A stretch of 64,000 nucleotides of DNA from contig NZ_MKKY01000073.1 of the NCBI RefSeq assembly GCF_002091955.1, positions 124,001 through 188,000 on the forward strand. Reading direction: 5' to 3'. Origin of the DNA: Rhodococcus sp. 1168. Lineage in GTDB: Bacteria > Actinomycetota > Actinomycetes > Mycobacteriales > Mycobacteriaceae. The notes beneath the pieces are model-generated. The model searched no databases and was not told where the DNA came from. It saw only the letters and a list, made by a program, of their open reading frames with translations. Positions within the stretch are counted from its first letter, which is position 1, and every line of letters starts with the position of its first letter. Below are positions 18,680-28,819 of this stretch, piece after piece. A program made the position numbers and the translations under genes.

Positions 18680-19222
18680 ATGAGCATCGAGGTGTCCAAC
18701 GAATCGGGGATGGAAGTCTCCGAAACGGATCTCGTAAGTGTGGCCCGGTTCGCTATCGCCAGCATGGACGTGCATTCGGCGGCCGAGTTGTCGATGGTTC
18801 TCGTCGATTCGTCCACCATGGCGGACCTGCATATGCGGTGGATGAACCTACCGGGCCCGACGGATGTGATGTCGTTCCCGATGGACGAACTCGAGCCCGG
18901 CGGTCGTCCGGATTCTCCCGAGCCGGGACCGTCGATGCTCGGCGATATCGTGCTGTGCCCGTCCTTCGCCGCAGACCAGGCAGCAGCGGCCGGCCATCCT
19001 CTCGAACACGAGTTGGCACTGCTCACTGTCCACGGCGTCCTGCATCTACTCGGCTACGACCACGCCGAACCGGATGAAGAAAAAGAGATGTTCGCTCTTC
19101 AGAATCGAATTCTGGCGGAATGGTACGAGGATCTCCGTCGCGCAGAAGAAGCCGAAGTGCAGGCCGCCAGAGACAGCCGACTGCTCGGCAAAACCGGCTT
19201 CGTCGGCGGCGACAACCTGTGA
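18680..19222 (+). CDS. ybeY: rRNA maturation endoribonuclease YbeY
   Basis: 180 residues. Zn-dependent endonuclease acting in 16S rRNA 3'-end maturation and ribosome quality control. The metal site [17 protein letters not shown] (HxxxHxxxxxH) is intact near residues 118-134, and the substrate-side motif [11 protein letters not shown] is present. The C-terminal tail of about 30 residues is charged and family-variable. Its TGA overlaps the GTG of the CorC-like gene. Confidence 0.95.
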   Translation: MSIEVSNESGMEVSETDLVSVARFAIASMDVHSAAELSMVLVDSSTMADLHMRWMNLPGPTDVMSFPMDELEPGGRPDSPEPGPSMLGDIVLCPSFAADQAAAAGHPLEHELALLTVHGVLHLLGYDHAEPDEEKEMFALQNRILAEWYEDLRRAEEAEVQAARDSRLLGKTGFVGGDNL

Positions 19223-20529
19223 GCGATGCGCCTGCGCTGATAGTGGCAGCAGTCGTCCTCGTACCGATCGCAGGTTTGTTCGCAGCCGCGGATTCGGCTC
19301 TGAACACCGTCTCACGGGCCCGCGTCGAGGACATGGTCAAAGATGGTCGCCCGGGCGCTATCGGTCTTCTCACCATCGTCGCGGACCGCCCTCGATACGT
19401 GAATCTGACGGTCCTTCTTCGCATCCTGTGCGAAATCGCTGCCACAGTTCTACTCGCGGGTGGGCTGATAGGTCTTCTCGACGAAACGATTGCACTTCTC
19501 GTCACTGCCATCGTGATGGTGTTGGTCAGTTACATTGTCATCGGTGTCGGTCCCAGAACGCTCGGACGCCAACACGCGTACTCGATCGCACTGTTCGCGG
19601 CACTTCCGCTGAGAGGCCTCGGCTGGATTCTCGGTCCGGTGAGCCGCGTGCTGATCGTGATCGGCAACGCGATCACGCCAGGGCGCGGATTCCACAACGG
19701 CCCGTTCGCATCCGAGATCGAACTGCGTGAACTGGTCGACATGGCCCGTGAACGCGGCGTGGTTGCAGACGACGAGCGCCGAATGATCCAGTCCGTCTTC
19801 GAACTCGGTGATACCTCGGCTCGCGAGGTGATGGTTCCGCGGCCGGAAATGGTGTGGATCGAGTCCGACAAATCAGCGGGACAAGCGACTTCGCTCGCCG
19901 TGCGCAGTGGGCATTCCCGGATTCCAGTGATCGGTGAGAACGTCGACGACATCATCGGCGTCGTATACCTGAAAGATCTTGTGCAGCAGACGTACTACTC
20001 CACCGATGGCGGACGCGGTGTGAAGGTGACCGACGTCATGAGGCCGGCAGTATTCGTACCGGATTCCAAGCCGTTGAACAGTTTGCTCGCCGAAATGCAG
20101 CGTGACCGTAAGCACATGGCCGTGCTCATAGACGAATACGGCGGAACTGCAGGACTGGTCACCATCGAGGACGTGTTGGAGGAAATCGTCGGAGAGATCG
20201 CCGATGAGTACGACGCAGGTGAAGTTGCCCCCATCGAAGACCTGGGTGACGGACGGTATCGGGTATCTGCGCGGGTGCCACTCGATGACGTCGGTGAGTT
20301 GTTCGACATCGAGATCGAATCCGAGGACGTCGACACCGTTGGTGGCCTCCTGGGGTACGAGCTCGGACGCGTACCGCTTCCGGGCTCGCGTGTGGAGTCA
20401 CATGGCTTGGCATTCACCGGCGAAGGCGGAGCCGATCAGAAGGGTCGAGTGCGAGTCACGACCGTTCTGGTGGAGAGGTTCGAGAACGATCACGATGAGG
20501 AGTCGTCGACAGAAGCGTCCGATGCCTGA
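19219..20529 (+). CDS. Hemolysin/CorC family membrane protein (CNNM-like, CBS domains)
   Basis: 436 residues from GTG 19219, coupled to ybeY. An N-terminal DUF21/CNNM transmembrane domain with four hydrophobic segments (from [20 protein letters not shown]) is followed by two CBS domains ([30 protein letters not shown]) and a C-terminal CorC_HlyC domain ([16 protein letters not shown]). Relatives act in Mg2+/Co2+ homeostasis and efflux. The family name hemolysin is historical. Genomic position between ybeY and era is conserved in actinobacteria. Confidence 0.92.
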   Translation: MSDAPALIVAAVVLVPIAGLFAAADSALNTVSRARVEDMVKDGRPGAIGLLTIVADRPRYVNLTVLLRILCEIAATVLLAGGLIGLLDETIALLVTAIVMVLVSYIVIGVGPRTLGRQHAYSIALFAALPLRGLGWILGPVSRVLIVIGNAITPGRGFHNGPFASEIELRELVDMARERGVVADDERRMIQSVFELGDTSAREVMVPRPEMVWIESDKSAGQATSLAVRSGHSRIPVIGENVDDIIGVVYLKDLVQQTYYSTDGGRGVKVTDVMRPAVFVPDSKPLNSLLAEMQRDRKHMAVLIDEYGGTAGLVTIEDVLEEIVGEIADEYDAGEVAPIEDLGDGRYRVSARVPLDDVGELFDIEIESEDVDTVGGLLGYELGRVPLPGSRVESHGLAFTGEGGADQKGRVRVTTVLVERFENDHDEESSTEASDA

Positions 20530-20597
20530 ACTGTGCGGTAGAACGAATACAACCATCCCGGCCGCATCGCGCGGCGGGAAGAGCTGGGAGGTGCTCG

Positions 20598-21512
20598 ATG
20601 TCTGATTCGAGCGAAGAGGATTTTCGGTCCGGATTCATTTGTTTCGTCGGTCGGCCGAACACCGGAAAGTCGACGCTGACAAACGCGCTCGTCGGTTCCA
20701 AGATTGCCATCACTTCATCGCGTCCGCAGACCACGCGTCACACCATTCGTGGCATCGTTCACCGCGAGAATGCCCAGTTGATTCTCGTCGATACCCCTGG
20801 ATTGCACCGCCCGAGAACCCTTCTCGGGCAGCGGCTCAACGATCTGGTGCAGGATACGTATTCCGAGGTCGACGTTATCGGACTGTGCATCCCGGCGGAC
20901 GAAAAAATCGGGCCGGGTGACCGCTGGATTCTCGAGCAGGTTCGCCACATCTCACCGAAGACGACGCTGATCGGCATCGTGACCAAGATCGACAAGGTCA
21001 AGAAAGAACGCGTCGTGCAGCAACTCATGGCTCTGTCGAAGTTGCTGGGGGACAGCAGCCACGTGATTCCGGTGTCCGCCGAATCGGGTGAGCAGGTGGA
21101 GAAGCTGGTCGCCCTGCTGGCCTCCGAATTGCCACCCGGCCCCGCCTTCTACCCGGACGGGGAACTGACGGACGAGCCCGAAGAAATTCTGATGGCGGAG
21201 TTGATCAGAGAAGCCGCGCTAGAAGGTATTCGCGACGAGCTTCCCCACTCGTTGGCAGTTGTCATCGATGAGATCACTCCCCGCGAGGGCCACGACAACA
21301 TGCTCGACGTCCACGCAATTCTCTACATCGAACGCTCGAGTCAGAAGGCGATCATCATCGGCAAGGGTGGTGCTCGGTTGAAAGAGGTCGGTACCAACTC
21401 GCGCCTGCAGATCGAGAAGCTGCTCGGTACTCGCATCTACCTCGACCTGCACGTCAAGATCGCCAAGGACTGGCAGACCGATCCCAAGCAGATGGGCAAG
21501 CTCGGGTTCTGA
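20598..21512 (+). CDS. era: GTPase Era
   Basis: 304 residues. Ribosome-assembly GTPase that binds the 3' end of 16S rRNA. G1 is VGRPNTGKSTLTNAL (residues 17-31), the G2 region RPQTTRHTIRG, G3 DTPGL, G4 TKID. The C-terminal KH domain contains the IIIGKGGARLKEVG loop. Two-domain length is standard. Its position after phoH-ybeY-corC fits a ribosome-maturation cluster. Confidence 0.95.
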   Translation: MSDSSEEDFRSGFICFVGRPNTGKSTLTNALVGSKIAITSSRPQTTRHTIRGIVHRENAQLILVDTPGLHRPRTLLGQRLNDLVQDTYSEVDVIGLCIPADEKIGPGDRWILEQVRHISPKTTLIGIVTKIDKVKKERVVQQLMALSKLLGDSSHVIPVSAESGEQVEKLVALLASELPPGPAFYPDGELTDEPEEILMAELIREAALEGIRDELPHSLAVVIDEITPREGHDNMLDVHAILYIERSSQKAIIIGKGGARLKEVGTNSRLQIEKLLGTRIYLDLHVKIAKDWQTDPKQMGKLGF

Positions 21513-21528
21513 TTCAGTGGGGCCGAGC

Positions 21529-21559
21529 CCTCGGCTAGATCGCGTCCTCGGCTAGATCG
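21529..21559 (+). repeat. Tandem direct repeat downstream of era
   Basis: CCTCGGCTAGATCG occurs twice with a 17-bp period, starting 17 bases after the era stop. No hairpin potential stands out. The rest of the era-SHOCT gap to 21726 shows no supported gene. Confidence 0.6.
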
Positions 21560-21726
21560 AATGGTGTTCGAGGAGGGTGTGCACGTGGTTGCGCCGACGA
21601 GATCGGCAACTGTGGTGATGCTTGTGCCGGGGTCCACGCATCCGCTGCACGAGGTGATGTAGCTCCAGGACAAGAGAACTCATGTGCCTGCCTTCCTTCT
21701 GTGGACCCCGGCCGCAGCACAGGGAG

Positions 21727-22107
21727 TCAGCTCATAGCCTTGGCCTTCAAGGTGTCGAATTCGGCCTGGTTGATGGTGCCGGCGTCGAGCAGTGCCTTGG
21801 CGTCGGCGATGTGCTCGGCAGAAGACTTGCCGGCGACCTCTCGGATGTACTGATCGGTAGCCGCCCTCGACGTCTGCTGCGCCTCGATTTGCCGAGTTGT
21901 CATGCCACGACCTCGCGCGATGACGTAAACGAAGGCCGTGAGATACGGAATCGCGACAAGCAGGATGATCCAGATGACCTTGACGAAACCGGACATGTTG
22001 CGATCACGGAACAGGTCGGCGACAACTTGGAACAGGATCATCAAATACGCGACGAACGCGAACACGATCAGCGTGTACCACATCAGATCCCAGAATGAAT
22101 CGATCAT
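21727..22107 (-). CDS. PLDc_N/SHOCT-domain membrane protein
   Basis: 126 residues from ATG 22107 with GGAG 9 bases upstream. Two transmembrane helices lie in the first 70 residues (YTLIVFAFVAYLMILFQVV; VIWIILLVAIPYLTAFVYV), the layout of a phospholipase D nuclease N-terminal membrane domain without any nuclease. The C-terminal short helical SHOCT motif reads AKALLDAGTINQAEFDTLKA. SHOCT domains are thought to mediate oligomerisation. Function unknown; convergent with era. Confidence 0.8.
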   Translation of the reverse strand: MIDSFWDLMWYTLIVFAFVAYLMILFQVVADLFRDRNMSGFVKVIWIILLVAIPYLTAFVYVIARGRGMTTRQIEAQQTSRAATDQYIREVAGKSSAEHIADAKALLDAGTINQAEFDTLKAKAMS

Positions 22108-22411
22108 GTTTCGAACTCCTTCGAACTTGGACTGGTTCGAGCTCTCTCGCCGATCCAACTCTAGGATTCGGCGGGTGTTGCGGCGTCATCCGAGGCGGGT
22201 GAGGTCTGTGTCTATCTCGGTGCCCATTTGTGGGCCTGCTCAGGGGTCGACTTGCTCTGTGAGTGTGCTGATCGACGACCTGCGATCGATGCAGATTCAC
22301 GACCAATGTCACCCGGTACGAATGATGCAGTTACGCGTGGAGCCGCGAAAGGTCATCGGTGAGGGAGTAGTTGCTTGGCCCTGATTGTGCCCACGGGAGA
22401 AGAGGCCGAAC
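22108..22411. other. Divergent intergenic region, no gene supported
   Basis: Holds the promoters of the divergent SHOCT gene (candidate TAGAGT -10 on the minus strand near 22160) and the membrane-protein gene at 22412. Several ORFs read through but none has an RBS plus coding bias that I trust; a 31-codon ORF ending at 22384 is the most noticeable. Confidence 0.4.
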
Positions 22412-23764
22412 ATGGATTCACCAGGCTCGGAACAACCACTGAGCACGACCGAGCGAAGGGAGCTCGACAGTCTGCGGCGAGAGCTGGCCGAACTGCGCGG
22501 GCAGCGCACGCCGGTCGCGGTACCTCGATCTGGCACCGGACACTCGACCGTGCGCTGGATCGCAGCGATCTTGCTTCTCGTCCTGGTAGCGGTACTGGGA
22601 TTCTCCGCCGTACTTGCACGGTTCGCCAGCAGCGAGATCCTCGATGCCGACCGTTACGTCGAGACGGTGACGCCGCTGGGTTCGAATCCGGTGCTGCAAG
22701 GTGAGCTCGCAGATCAAATCACCAACGAGATCATGACGCGTCTCGATGTCGAGTCGATCACCGCCGAAGCGCTGACCTCGATCACCGAGACCGCGCCTCG
22801 CGTGCCACCGGCGGTTGTCGGTCTCGCCCCGGTCATCGCGGATCAGGCCGAGTCGTTCGTGCACAAGACAGTTGAGTCGCTGGTGTCCTCCGACGAATTC
22901 GAAACACTGTGGATTCAGGCCAATCGGGAGGCGCACCAAGCCTTGACGGCCGTGCTGACCGGCAACACCCGAGCGGCCGTCGTGATCAGCGACGATGGCA
23001 CAGTGAGCATCTCGCTCACCCCGATCATCGACAAGGTGCGTGCCAAGCTGACCGAGCGTGGGTTCGCGTTCGCGGAAAAGATACCTTCGATCGACAAGTC
23101 CTTCGTACTGTTCCAGGCACCCGACCTGGTCAAGGCGCAACGCGCAACATCGTTGCTGGACAAAGCATCCGGGGTGCTTCCGTGGTTGACTTTGCTCGCA
23201 GCGGTGGGCGCGGTATGGGCTAGCCCGAAGGGCATGCGCAGACGGGCAGGTGCGCTCGTCGGAGTCAGCCTGGCCGTGGCCATGGCGCTGCTCGCCATTG
23301 CGATCAGCATCGGTCGGTCGCTGTATCTCGATGCGGTCCCGGCCGACGTGTTGTCCCCGCAAGCGGCGACGGTGCTGATCGACACGCTCCTGGTGCCGCT
23401 GAAGACGACCTTGCGCGCGGTATTCGTGCTTGCAGTGGTGATCGCAATCGTCGGTTATCTCACCGGTGCATCAGGATCGGCAGTGGCGGTTCGCTCCGCG
23501 TACGGCAGAGGCGCCGATGCGATCAGGGTCCGTGCAGGCGGACGGGCGCCGAACCGGTTCGAGTCCGTGGTCGCGCAGTTGCGCCTCCCTCTTCGTGCGG
23601 CAATCGTCGCGATCGCAACAATGACGTTGGTGTTCTGGAGGTACCCCTCTGGTGCTGTTGTAGCAGTGACAGTCCTCGTCGCCGTCGCAGCTTTGCTCGT
23701 TGTGGAGCTGATTGCGCGGCCCGCGCTCAGTGGGGTTTCGCCGGGCGACGCCCGACCGACATGA
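22412..23764 (+). CDS. Integral membrane protein of unknown function
   Basis: 450 residues from ATG 22412 with AGAGG upstream (an in-frame GTG at 22385 is less likely). A charged coiled N-terminus (LSTTERRELDSLRRELAEL) precedes a first membrane helix at about 48-70. Then comes an extracytoplasmic region of about 190 residues (FASSEILDADRYVETV...), then four or five more helices and a basic loop (RAGGRAPNRFESVVAQLRL). This layout resembles predicted actinobacterial membrane proteins near antiporters. No enzymatic motif recognised. Confidence 0.75.
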   Translation: MDSPGSEQPLSTTERRELDSLRRELAELRGQRTPVAVPRSGTGHSTVRWIAAILLLVLVAVLGFSAVLARFASSEILDADRYVETVTPLGSNPVLQGELADQITNEIMTRLDVESITAEALTSITETAPRVPPAVVGLAPVIADQAESFVHKTVESLVSSDEFETLWIQANREAHQALTAVLTGNTRAAVVISDDGTVSISLTPIIDKVRAKLTERGFAFAEKIPSIDKSFVLFQAPDLVKAQRATSLLDKASGVLPWLTLLAAVGAVWASPKGMRRRAGALVGVSLAVAMALLAIAISIGRSLYLDAVPADVLSPQAATVLIDTLLVPLKTTLRAVFVLAVVIAIVGYLTGASGSAVAVRSAYGRGADAIRVRAGGRAPNRFESVVAQLRLPLRAAIVAIATMTLVFWRYPSGAVVAVTVLVAVAALLVVELIARPALSGVSPGDARPT

Positions 23765-23849
23765 TGCGGAACCTGTTCGAAAACAGTGTGTTCGGGACTA
23801 CGTATCCGGCGGCAACCGACTCTTCGACACCGTCCGGAGGGGTGCGGTC

Positions 23850-25064
23850 ATGACCTGGGCGGTGCCCGCTATCGCTGCTCTCCTGATTGCGTTCGCCGCG
23901 ATCTCTGGACGCATCGACGGAACCCCGATCACTGCGCCGATCGTCTTCACCGTTGGAGGCCTGGCGCTGGGTGTAACCGGGTCCGATTTGATCGAATTGG
24001 ATCATGCCGGTGAAGCGGTCAAACTTCTCGCCGAACTGACTCTCGGCCTGGTGTTGTTCGTGGACGCCTCGCGGATCGACTTCGCCGCACTACGCCGCCA
24101 ACTTGCACTGCCTACGCGACTACTAGCAATCGGGCTTCCGGGGACGATCGCGCTCGGAATGGTTGCCGCACTCGTAATTTTCGACGAGTTCTCGCTGCCG
24201 GAAGCGATTCTGCTCGCCGTCGTTCTCGCCCCCACCGATGCCGCGCTCGGGAAGGCTGTGGTGACTCTGCCGTCGCTACCGACGGTGGTCCGTCAAGGTC
24301 TCAACGTCGAGAGCGGGCTGAACGACGGCATCTGCGTGCCGATCTTCTTGGTCGTGCTTGCGATTGCACACACGGAGACCGGAACGATCGGAGGTGGTGC
24401 CGCCGCCGTCCTGGTTCTCGAGCAGATCGGCTACGGTGTCGCCGCCGGCATCGTCGCGGGAGCCGTTGCGGGAACTGTGCTCGTCCTCGCCGGACGTCGA
24501 AACTCGATAGACCCATTGTGGATTCAGATCGTCCCGGTAGCGGCTGCTGCTCTCGCCTATACCGCGGCCGTCGGGGTCGGTGGCTCCGGGTTCATCGCAG
24601 CATTCGTCGGAGGGCTGGCGTTCGGAGTCATCCGCAGGCGGGCCGGCGGCGACGTGTCACACCTGATCGAGGAATTTGGGGATCTTTCCAGCGCAGTGAC
24701 ATTCATCGTCTATGGTGCAGTCTTACTCGGGCCCGCACTCGGTAGTCTGTCCTGGGCCGTACTCGGGTATGCCGTTGTGAGCCTCACCGTTGTCCGCATG
24801 CTGCCCGTCGCAGTGGCAATGATCGGTCTGCACGCCGGGGCGCCGACCGTTGGGTTCGTCGGGTGGTTCGGGCCGCGTGGTCTCGCTACCATCGTCTTCG
24901 TCATCCTCATCGTCGAAGAACCTCACGAATTGCCCCATGAGAGTCTTCTACTGACCACCGCGGTGATCACGATCGGGCTTTCCGTTCTGGCCCATGGACT
25001 TACCGCGGCCCCGCTCGCCGGGCGATACTCGACGTGGGACCGATCGTCCTCTCAGCGCACGTGA
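23850..25064 (+). CDS. Cation:proton antiporter (CPA1 family)
   Basis: 404 residues from ATG 23850 with a strong GGAGGGG RBS. About 11-12 transmembrane helices. Motifs include LAELTLGLVLFVDASRIDF in the N-terminal half and the ion-binding helix ESGLNDGICVPIFLVVLA, in which the ND pair corresponds to the conserved Asn-Asp of electroneutral Na+/H+ antiporters. The C-terminal WFGPRGLATIVFVILIVEE is characteristic. Exchanges Na+ or K+ for H+ at the plasma membrane. Its 3' end overlaps a lipid-kinase remnant on the other strand by 13 bases. Confidence 0.88.
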   Translation: MTWAVPAIAALLIAFAAISGRIDGTPITAPIVFTVGGLALGVTGSDLIELDHAGEAVKLLAELTLGLVLFVDASRIDFAALRRQLALPTRLLAIGLPGTIALGMVAALVIFDEFSLPEAILLAVVLAPTDAALGKAVVTLPSLPTVVRQGLNVESGLNDGICVPIFLVVLAIAHTETGTIGGGAAAVLVLEQIGYGVAAGIVAGAVAGTVLVLAGRRNSIDPLWIQIVPVAAAALAYTAAVGVGGSGFIAAFVGGLAFGVIRRRAGGDVSHLIEEFGDLSSAVTFIVYGAVLLGPALGSLSWAVLGYAVVSLTVVRMLPVAVAMIGLHAGAPTVGFVGWFGPRGLATIVFVILIVEEPHELPHESLLLTTAVITIGLSVLAHGLTAAPLAGRYSTWDRSSSQRT

Positions 25065-25431
25065 GCGCGTCGCTGCGGCCGAGCGAGCTGGAAGAGCCGA
25101 ACCCAGTCCATCGCTGGTGCGGACGGGCGAACTCCGGGACGAATAGTCGGGACGCGGACGCGGAGAGCGCGCGGGGTGATGCTGCAGCGCACCGGGGTAC
25201 CGAGCATGAGAGCCTCACCGTCGACTCCGACCGGAATCATCAGCTCGTCCGCGTCGACGGTGATATCGCCCGAGACATGTTGAGTCAGTCCGTGTCGATG
25301 TGTACGGTCACCGCGAACAACGCCAGCGTCCGTGCGCCCGCGAACGCGATGAGCACGGCCACCGCGCCGATCACGGCCCGGGACGACCAGCGTTGCCTGA
25401 CAGAAGAGCGTTGTTCGTAGCGAAGACTCAT
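25052..25431 (-). pseudogene. Remnant of a diacylglycerol/lipid kinase gene, frameshifted and lacking the catalytic domain
   Basis: From ATG 25431 (GAGGTG RBS) 48 codons run to TGA 25285 with one hydrophobic segment (VIGAVAVLIAFAGARTLALF). Adding one base at that TGA joins this frame to a second that continues HVSGDITVDADELM and VGVDGEALMLGTPVRCSI, then ALRVRVP. This is the C-terminal signature of DAG-kinase-fold lipid kinases (VDGE box). The catalytic N-terminal domain (GGDGT motif) is missing. It could alternatively be a small membrane protein followed by an unrelated fragment. Confidence 0.5.
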
Positions 25432-25533
25432 AACGACACCTCAGTAATCAGCGTGCTTCTACATCGACGACGCCAATGCCCGGTGCGCGCTGTGCGCGTC
25501 GCCCACCATGGGCGACTTTGCCCGCACCCACCT

Positions 25534-26445
25534 CTACGGATCGCCCGGGGTCGACGGATCGGTTCGCTCGGGGACCAGCGCAGGTTCTGGGCCGCGAAGA
25601 ATCCGGCCGATCGGTCCTTCGTCGAGAGCAAGGGCCTTGGTGACAGCAGCGGCACCGACGATGATGATGGAATATCCGAACAACAAGCTGATCGAAGTGA
25701 ACACCAAACCCCACTGGCCGAACTGTGCTTCGGCTGTCTCGGTGATCCGGGGGAGGAAGACGCGTCCTCCGGCGCGAAAAGCAGTGAGCCCCGCCGCAGT
25801 GATAGCACCGGTGGCCCATAGCACTCGGCCCGATACCCAGCCTGCCGTCAGCAGGTGTGGGGTGAGTACCCACACGAGCATCTACACGGCGAACTCCACC
25901 ACAAGCGCCAGGGGTCTGCCGACGAACCTGAGTTCGGCAACAGCGCGTGCAGTTCCGAGCAGCGGTACCGACATAGCGACTGTGAACAGGACTGCCATCC
26001 ACCGCCAAGCATGATTGAGACCACTCGGCGGCATGTTCCAGATTTTCGCGTATATCCGGGTGAGGGTGCGAGCGAACGAGGTGCCGCTGATGACGACCAT
26101 CAATAGTCCCACGACGCCGAACGCGGCAAACGAAGGATCACTCGCTTGTAATCCACCACCTCCGAGGGGTCCGCCGGCCGGGTCGAATCCGAATTGATCG
26201 TCGATTCCGTGCGCGACGATGTCACCGCCGGTGAGCGTCGTGCCCACAATGATGACGGGGAGAACCGACGTGAAGATTTTGGCAGCGAGCGTCATTGCAC
26301 GATCGAAGAGTTCGATTGCCACGATCTCCTCGATCACCCGCCGAAACGTCCTGCCGAGAGGGGTTCCCTCGAACCAGCCATCTGCTTCGGCTCGCGCGTG
26401 GCGAGCCTCTCGGGCCAAAGCCACAGACAATTTTGTCGGCCTCAC
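25534..26445 (-). pseudogene. YihY/BrkB-family membrane protein gene interrupted by an in-frame TAG
   Basis: A single frame of 303 codons encodes a YihY/virulence-factor BrkB-like membrane protein with about six hydrophobic segments. Codon 188 is TAG (25884-25882), followed directly in frame by ATG. The N-terminal part has FSRTxTRIYAKIWN-type family motifs (SGTSFARTLTRIYAKIWNMP); the C-terminal part has two or three more helices. Either a nonsense mutation, or termination-restart producing two half proteins. Family function is unsettled (older RNase BN claims are not accepted). Length of the joined frame matches the family. Confidence 0.75.
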
Positions 26446-26522
26446 CCTGATGACTCAACTCCGGTTCGGTGAGTGTGTCTTCGTCCGTGGGAGATGAAGT
26501 GGATGTAGTTCGGTGGTGCCGC

Positions 26523-27926
26523 TCACCACCACTGTTCCGGTCGCTCGAGGTGCCACTGCAGCACGTTCTCCAGTTGTGCGGCAACGGAGACCAGCAGTGG
26601 CTCAGAGGATTCGTAGCCCATCAATTGCAAACCGATCGGCAGGCCGTTCGCGGTGAAGCCGGCCGGAATGTTCACACTCGGCCATCCGAGAACGTTCCAC
26701 GGCCACGTGTAAGGACAGTGTTCGGTGATGATGCGGTCGGTCTTGCTGTTGGTCTTGTCGTCGATTGCTTCGATCAGCGGCGGTGGAGTAGCCGTAGTCG
26801 GAGCCAACACAATGTCGTAATCGTCGAATATTCGGCCGATACGACGCCGGATCCGCGGTTCCGCGGCGCGGGCTGCGCGCAGCGGGGCACCGGAAAGGAC
26901 ACGCCCGTGTTTTGCGTTGGCACGGGTCCGCGGATCGGCCAGCGACGCATCCGGGAGCTGATCGAGCCAGGCTGCCACACCGGCCAGTGAACGGGGAAGG
27001 AAATTGAGCCCTAACGTGATTCCGTATTTCGGATCGTCCACGACCACGTGATGGCCAAGTGAGCGCAGCACCGCAGCCATCTCGTAGGCCGCCGCCGAGA
27101 TCTCGGGGTCCAGTTTCGAGGGTGTCGGAATGAACGGCTTGCGCAGGCTCAGCGCGATCCTGAGCGGACCTGGATTGCGACCGACGGAGTCCGAGACCTG
27201 CAACGGAGCGGGCTTGTGCAGATCGCCGTCGTGACTACCCGAAACGATATCGAGCAGAAGTGCTGCATCGGCGACCGTCCGCGCCAGCGGGCCGATGACG
27301 GTGATGCCATTGAAGGCCTCGGGCTGCGGCCACGTCGAGATGCGTCCGCGCTGCGGTTTGATCCCGACGAGATTGGTCCACGACGCCGGAATGCGCACCG
27401 AGCCCGCACCATCTGAACCCAGCGCAGCCGAAACCAATTCGGCGGCAACCGCCGCCGAGCTCCCGCCGGACGAACCACCGGGCGTGTGCGTACGACTCCA
27501 AGGATTACGAGTGTGCCCGAACGCGCTTCCACCGGTGAGCGGCCACTGTCCGAGCTCCGGACTGTTCGTTTTACCGACGATGACGGCACCGGCGTCGCGA
27601 AGTCTGCGTACCACCTCCGAATCGGCGGTTGCCCGTGGGAACTCCCCGGCACACCCGAAGGCCGTAGGTTCACCAGTGACATCGACGTCGTCCTTGACCG
27701 CGATCGGTACGCCCAACAGGGGAGCTGCGTGCCCCGCTGCACGTAGTCGATCAGCTTCCCAGGCCTCCTGTAGTGCGGCGTCACCTCGCACTATGCGGAA
27801 CGCATTCAGAGATGGCTGGCTCTTCTCGATTCGGTCCAGCGACTCGGTGACGGCCGCAGTCGAGGTGATGCGGCCTGCTGCGAGTGCTGCGGCTTGTTCG
27901 ACGAGGGTCGCACGAGAAAAATCCAC
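26523..27926 (-). CDS. Amidase signature-family protein
   Basis: 467 residues. Amidase signature enzymes hydrolyse amides with a Ser-cisSer-Lys triad. The Lys lies in VPIAVKDDVDVTG (about residue 77), the Gly/Ser-rich signature TPGGSSGGSSAAVAAELV contains the cis-Ser, and the nucleophile Ser is in DGAGSVRIPA. All three are intact. Position beside recO matches amiA2 (Rv2363) in M. tuberculosis. Substrate unknown; GatA is unlikely because gatB/C are absent nearby. Divergent from recO, 68 bases apart. Confidence 0.9.
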   Translation of the reverse strand: MDFSRATLVEQAAALAAGRITSTAAVTESLDRIEKSQPSLNAFRIVRGDAALQEAWEADRLRAAGHAAPLLGVPIAVKDDVDVTGEPTAFGCAGEFPRATADSEVVRRLRDAGAVIVGKTNSPELGQWPLTGGSAFGHTRNPWSRTHTPGGSSGGSSAAVAAELVSAALGSDGAGSVRIPASWTNLVGIKPQRGRISTWPQPEAFNGITVIGPLARTVADAALLLDIVSGSHDGDLHKPAPLQVSDSVGRNPGPLRIALSLRKPFIPTPSKLDPEISAAAYEMAAVLRSLGHHVVVDDPKYGITLGLNFLPRSLAGVAAWLDQLPDASLADPRTRANAKHGRVLSGAPLRAARAAEPRIRRRIGRIFDDYDIVLAPTTATPPPLIEAIDDKTNSKTDRIITEHCPYTWPWNVLGWPSVNIPAGFTANGLPIGLQLMGYESSEPLLVSVAAQLENVLQWHLERPEQWW

Positions 27927-27994
27927 GCCTGCACAGTATCGAACCTGTGCGAGGGAGATGGGAACCGTCGGACCAGCGTGGGAGTATTGAACAT

Positions 27995-28819
27995 GTGAGG
28001 CTCTATCGGGACAACGCAGTCGTGCTGCGCCAGCACAAGCTGGGCGAGGCCGATCGGATTGTCACGCTCCTGACCCGAGACAACGGAATCGTCCGGGCCG
28101 TCGCGAAGGGCGTCCGCCGCACGAAGTCGAAGTTCGGCGCGAGGCTGGAGCCGTTCGCTCACGTCGATGTGCTTCTCTACCCCGGGCGCAACCTCGACAT
28201 CGTCACGCAGGTCCACACCATCGACGCCTTCGGCGGCGATATCGTGACCGACTACGGCTGCTACACCACCGGATGCGCAATTCTCGAAACGGCGGAGCGG
28301 CTTGCGGGCGAAGAACATGCACCCGCCAGACGTCTGCACCAACTCACTGTCGGAGCGCTGCGCGCACTGGGTGACCGCGCTCGTCCACCAGAGCTGGTCC
28401 TCGACGCCTTCCTGCTTCGCGCAATGGGGTACGCCGGGTGGGCGCCGTCGTTGACCGAGTGCGCTCGGTGTGCCGCTCCCGGCCCGCATCGGGCGTTCCA
28501 TGTCGCAGCCGGCGGTTCCGTCTGCGTTCACTGCAGGCCGCCCGGGGCGGCCACCCCGATGGCCGGTGTACTCGACCTGATGGTTGCCCTCGAGCGTGGT
28601 GAGTGGGTTTACACCGAGACGACGTCGACTGCGGTGCGTAGTCAGACGAGTGGCCTTGTTGCCGCGCATCTGCAATGGCATCTCGAGCGTCAGTTGCGGA
28701 CGTTGCCCCTGATCGAACGATCGAAGCCGCATCAGGCCGAGGCTGAGTCGATCCGAGTATCGACCGTCGGGCAGGATGAAGACCGTGATTCGACGACGCG
28801 AACCGCGTACACGGCCTGA
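27995..28819 (+). CDS. recO: DNA repair protein RecO
   Basis: 274 residues from GTG 27995. RecFOR-pathway protein that anneals ssDNA and loads RecA. N-terminal OB fold ([34 protein letters not shown]) and a C-terminal helical domain with a four-Cys zinc site (CARCAAPG and SVCVHC). The uppS ORF starts 44 bases before the recO stop, so the two genes overlap and are probably cotranscribed. Confidence 0.93.
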   Translation: MRLYRDNAVVLRQHKLGEADRIVTLLTRDNGIVRAVAKGVRRTKSKFGARLEPFAHVDVLLYPGRNLDIVTQVHTIDAFGGDIVTDYGCYTTGCAILETAERLAGEEHAPARRLHQLTVGALRALGDRARPPELVLDAFLLRAMGYAGWAPSLTECARCAAPGPHRAFHVAAGGSVCVHCRPPGAATPMAGVLDLMVALERGEWVYTETTSTAVRSQTSGLVAAHLQWHLERQLRTLPLIERSKPHQAEAESIRVSTVGQDEDRDSTTRTAYTA

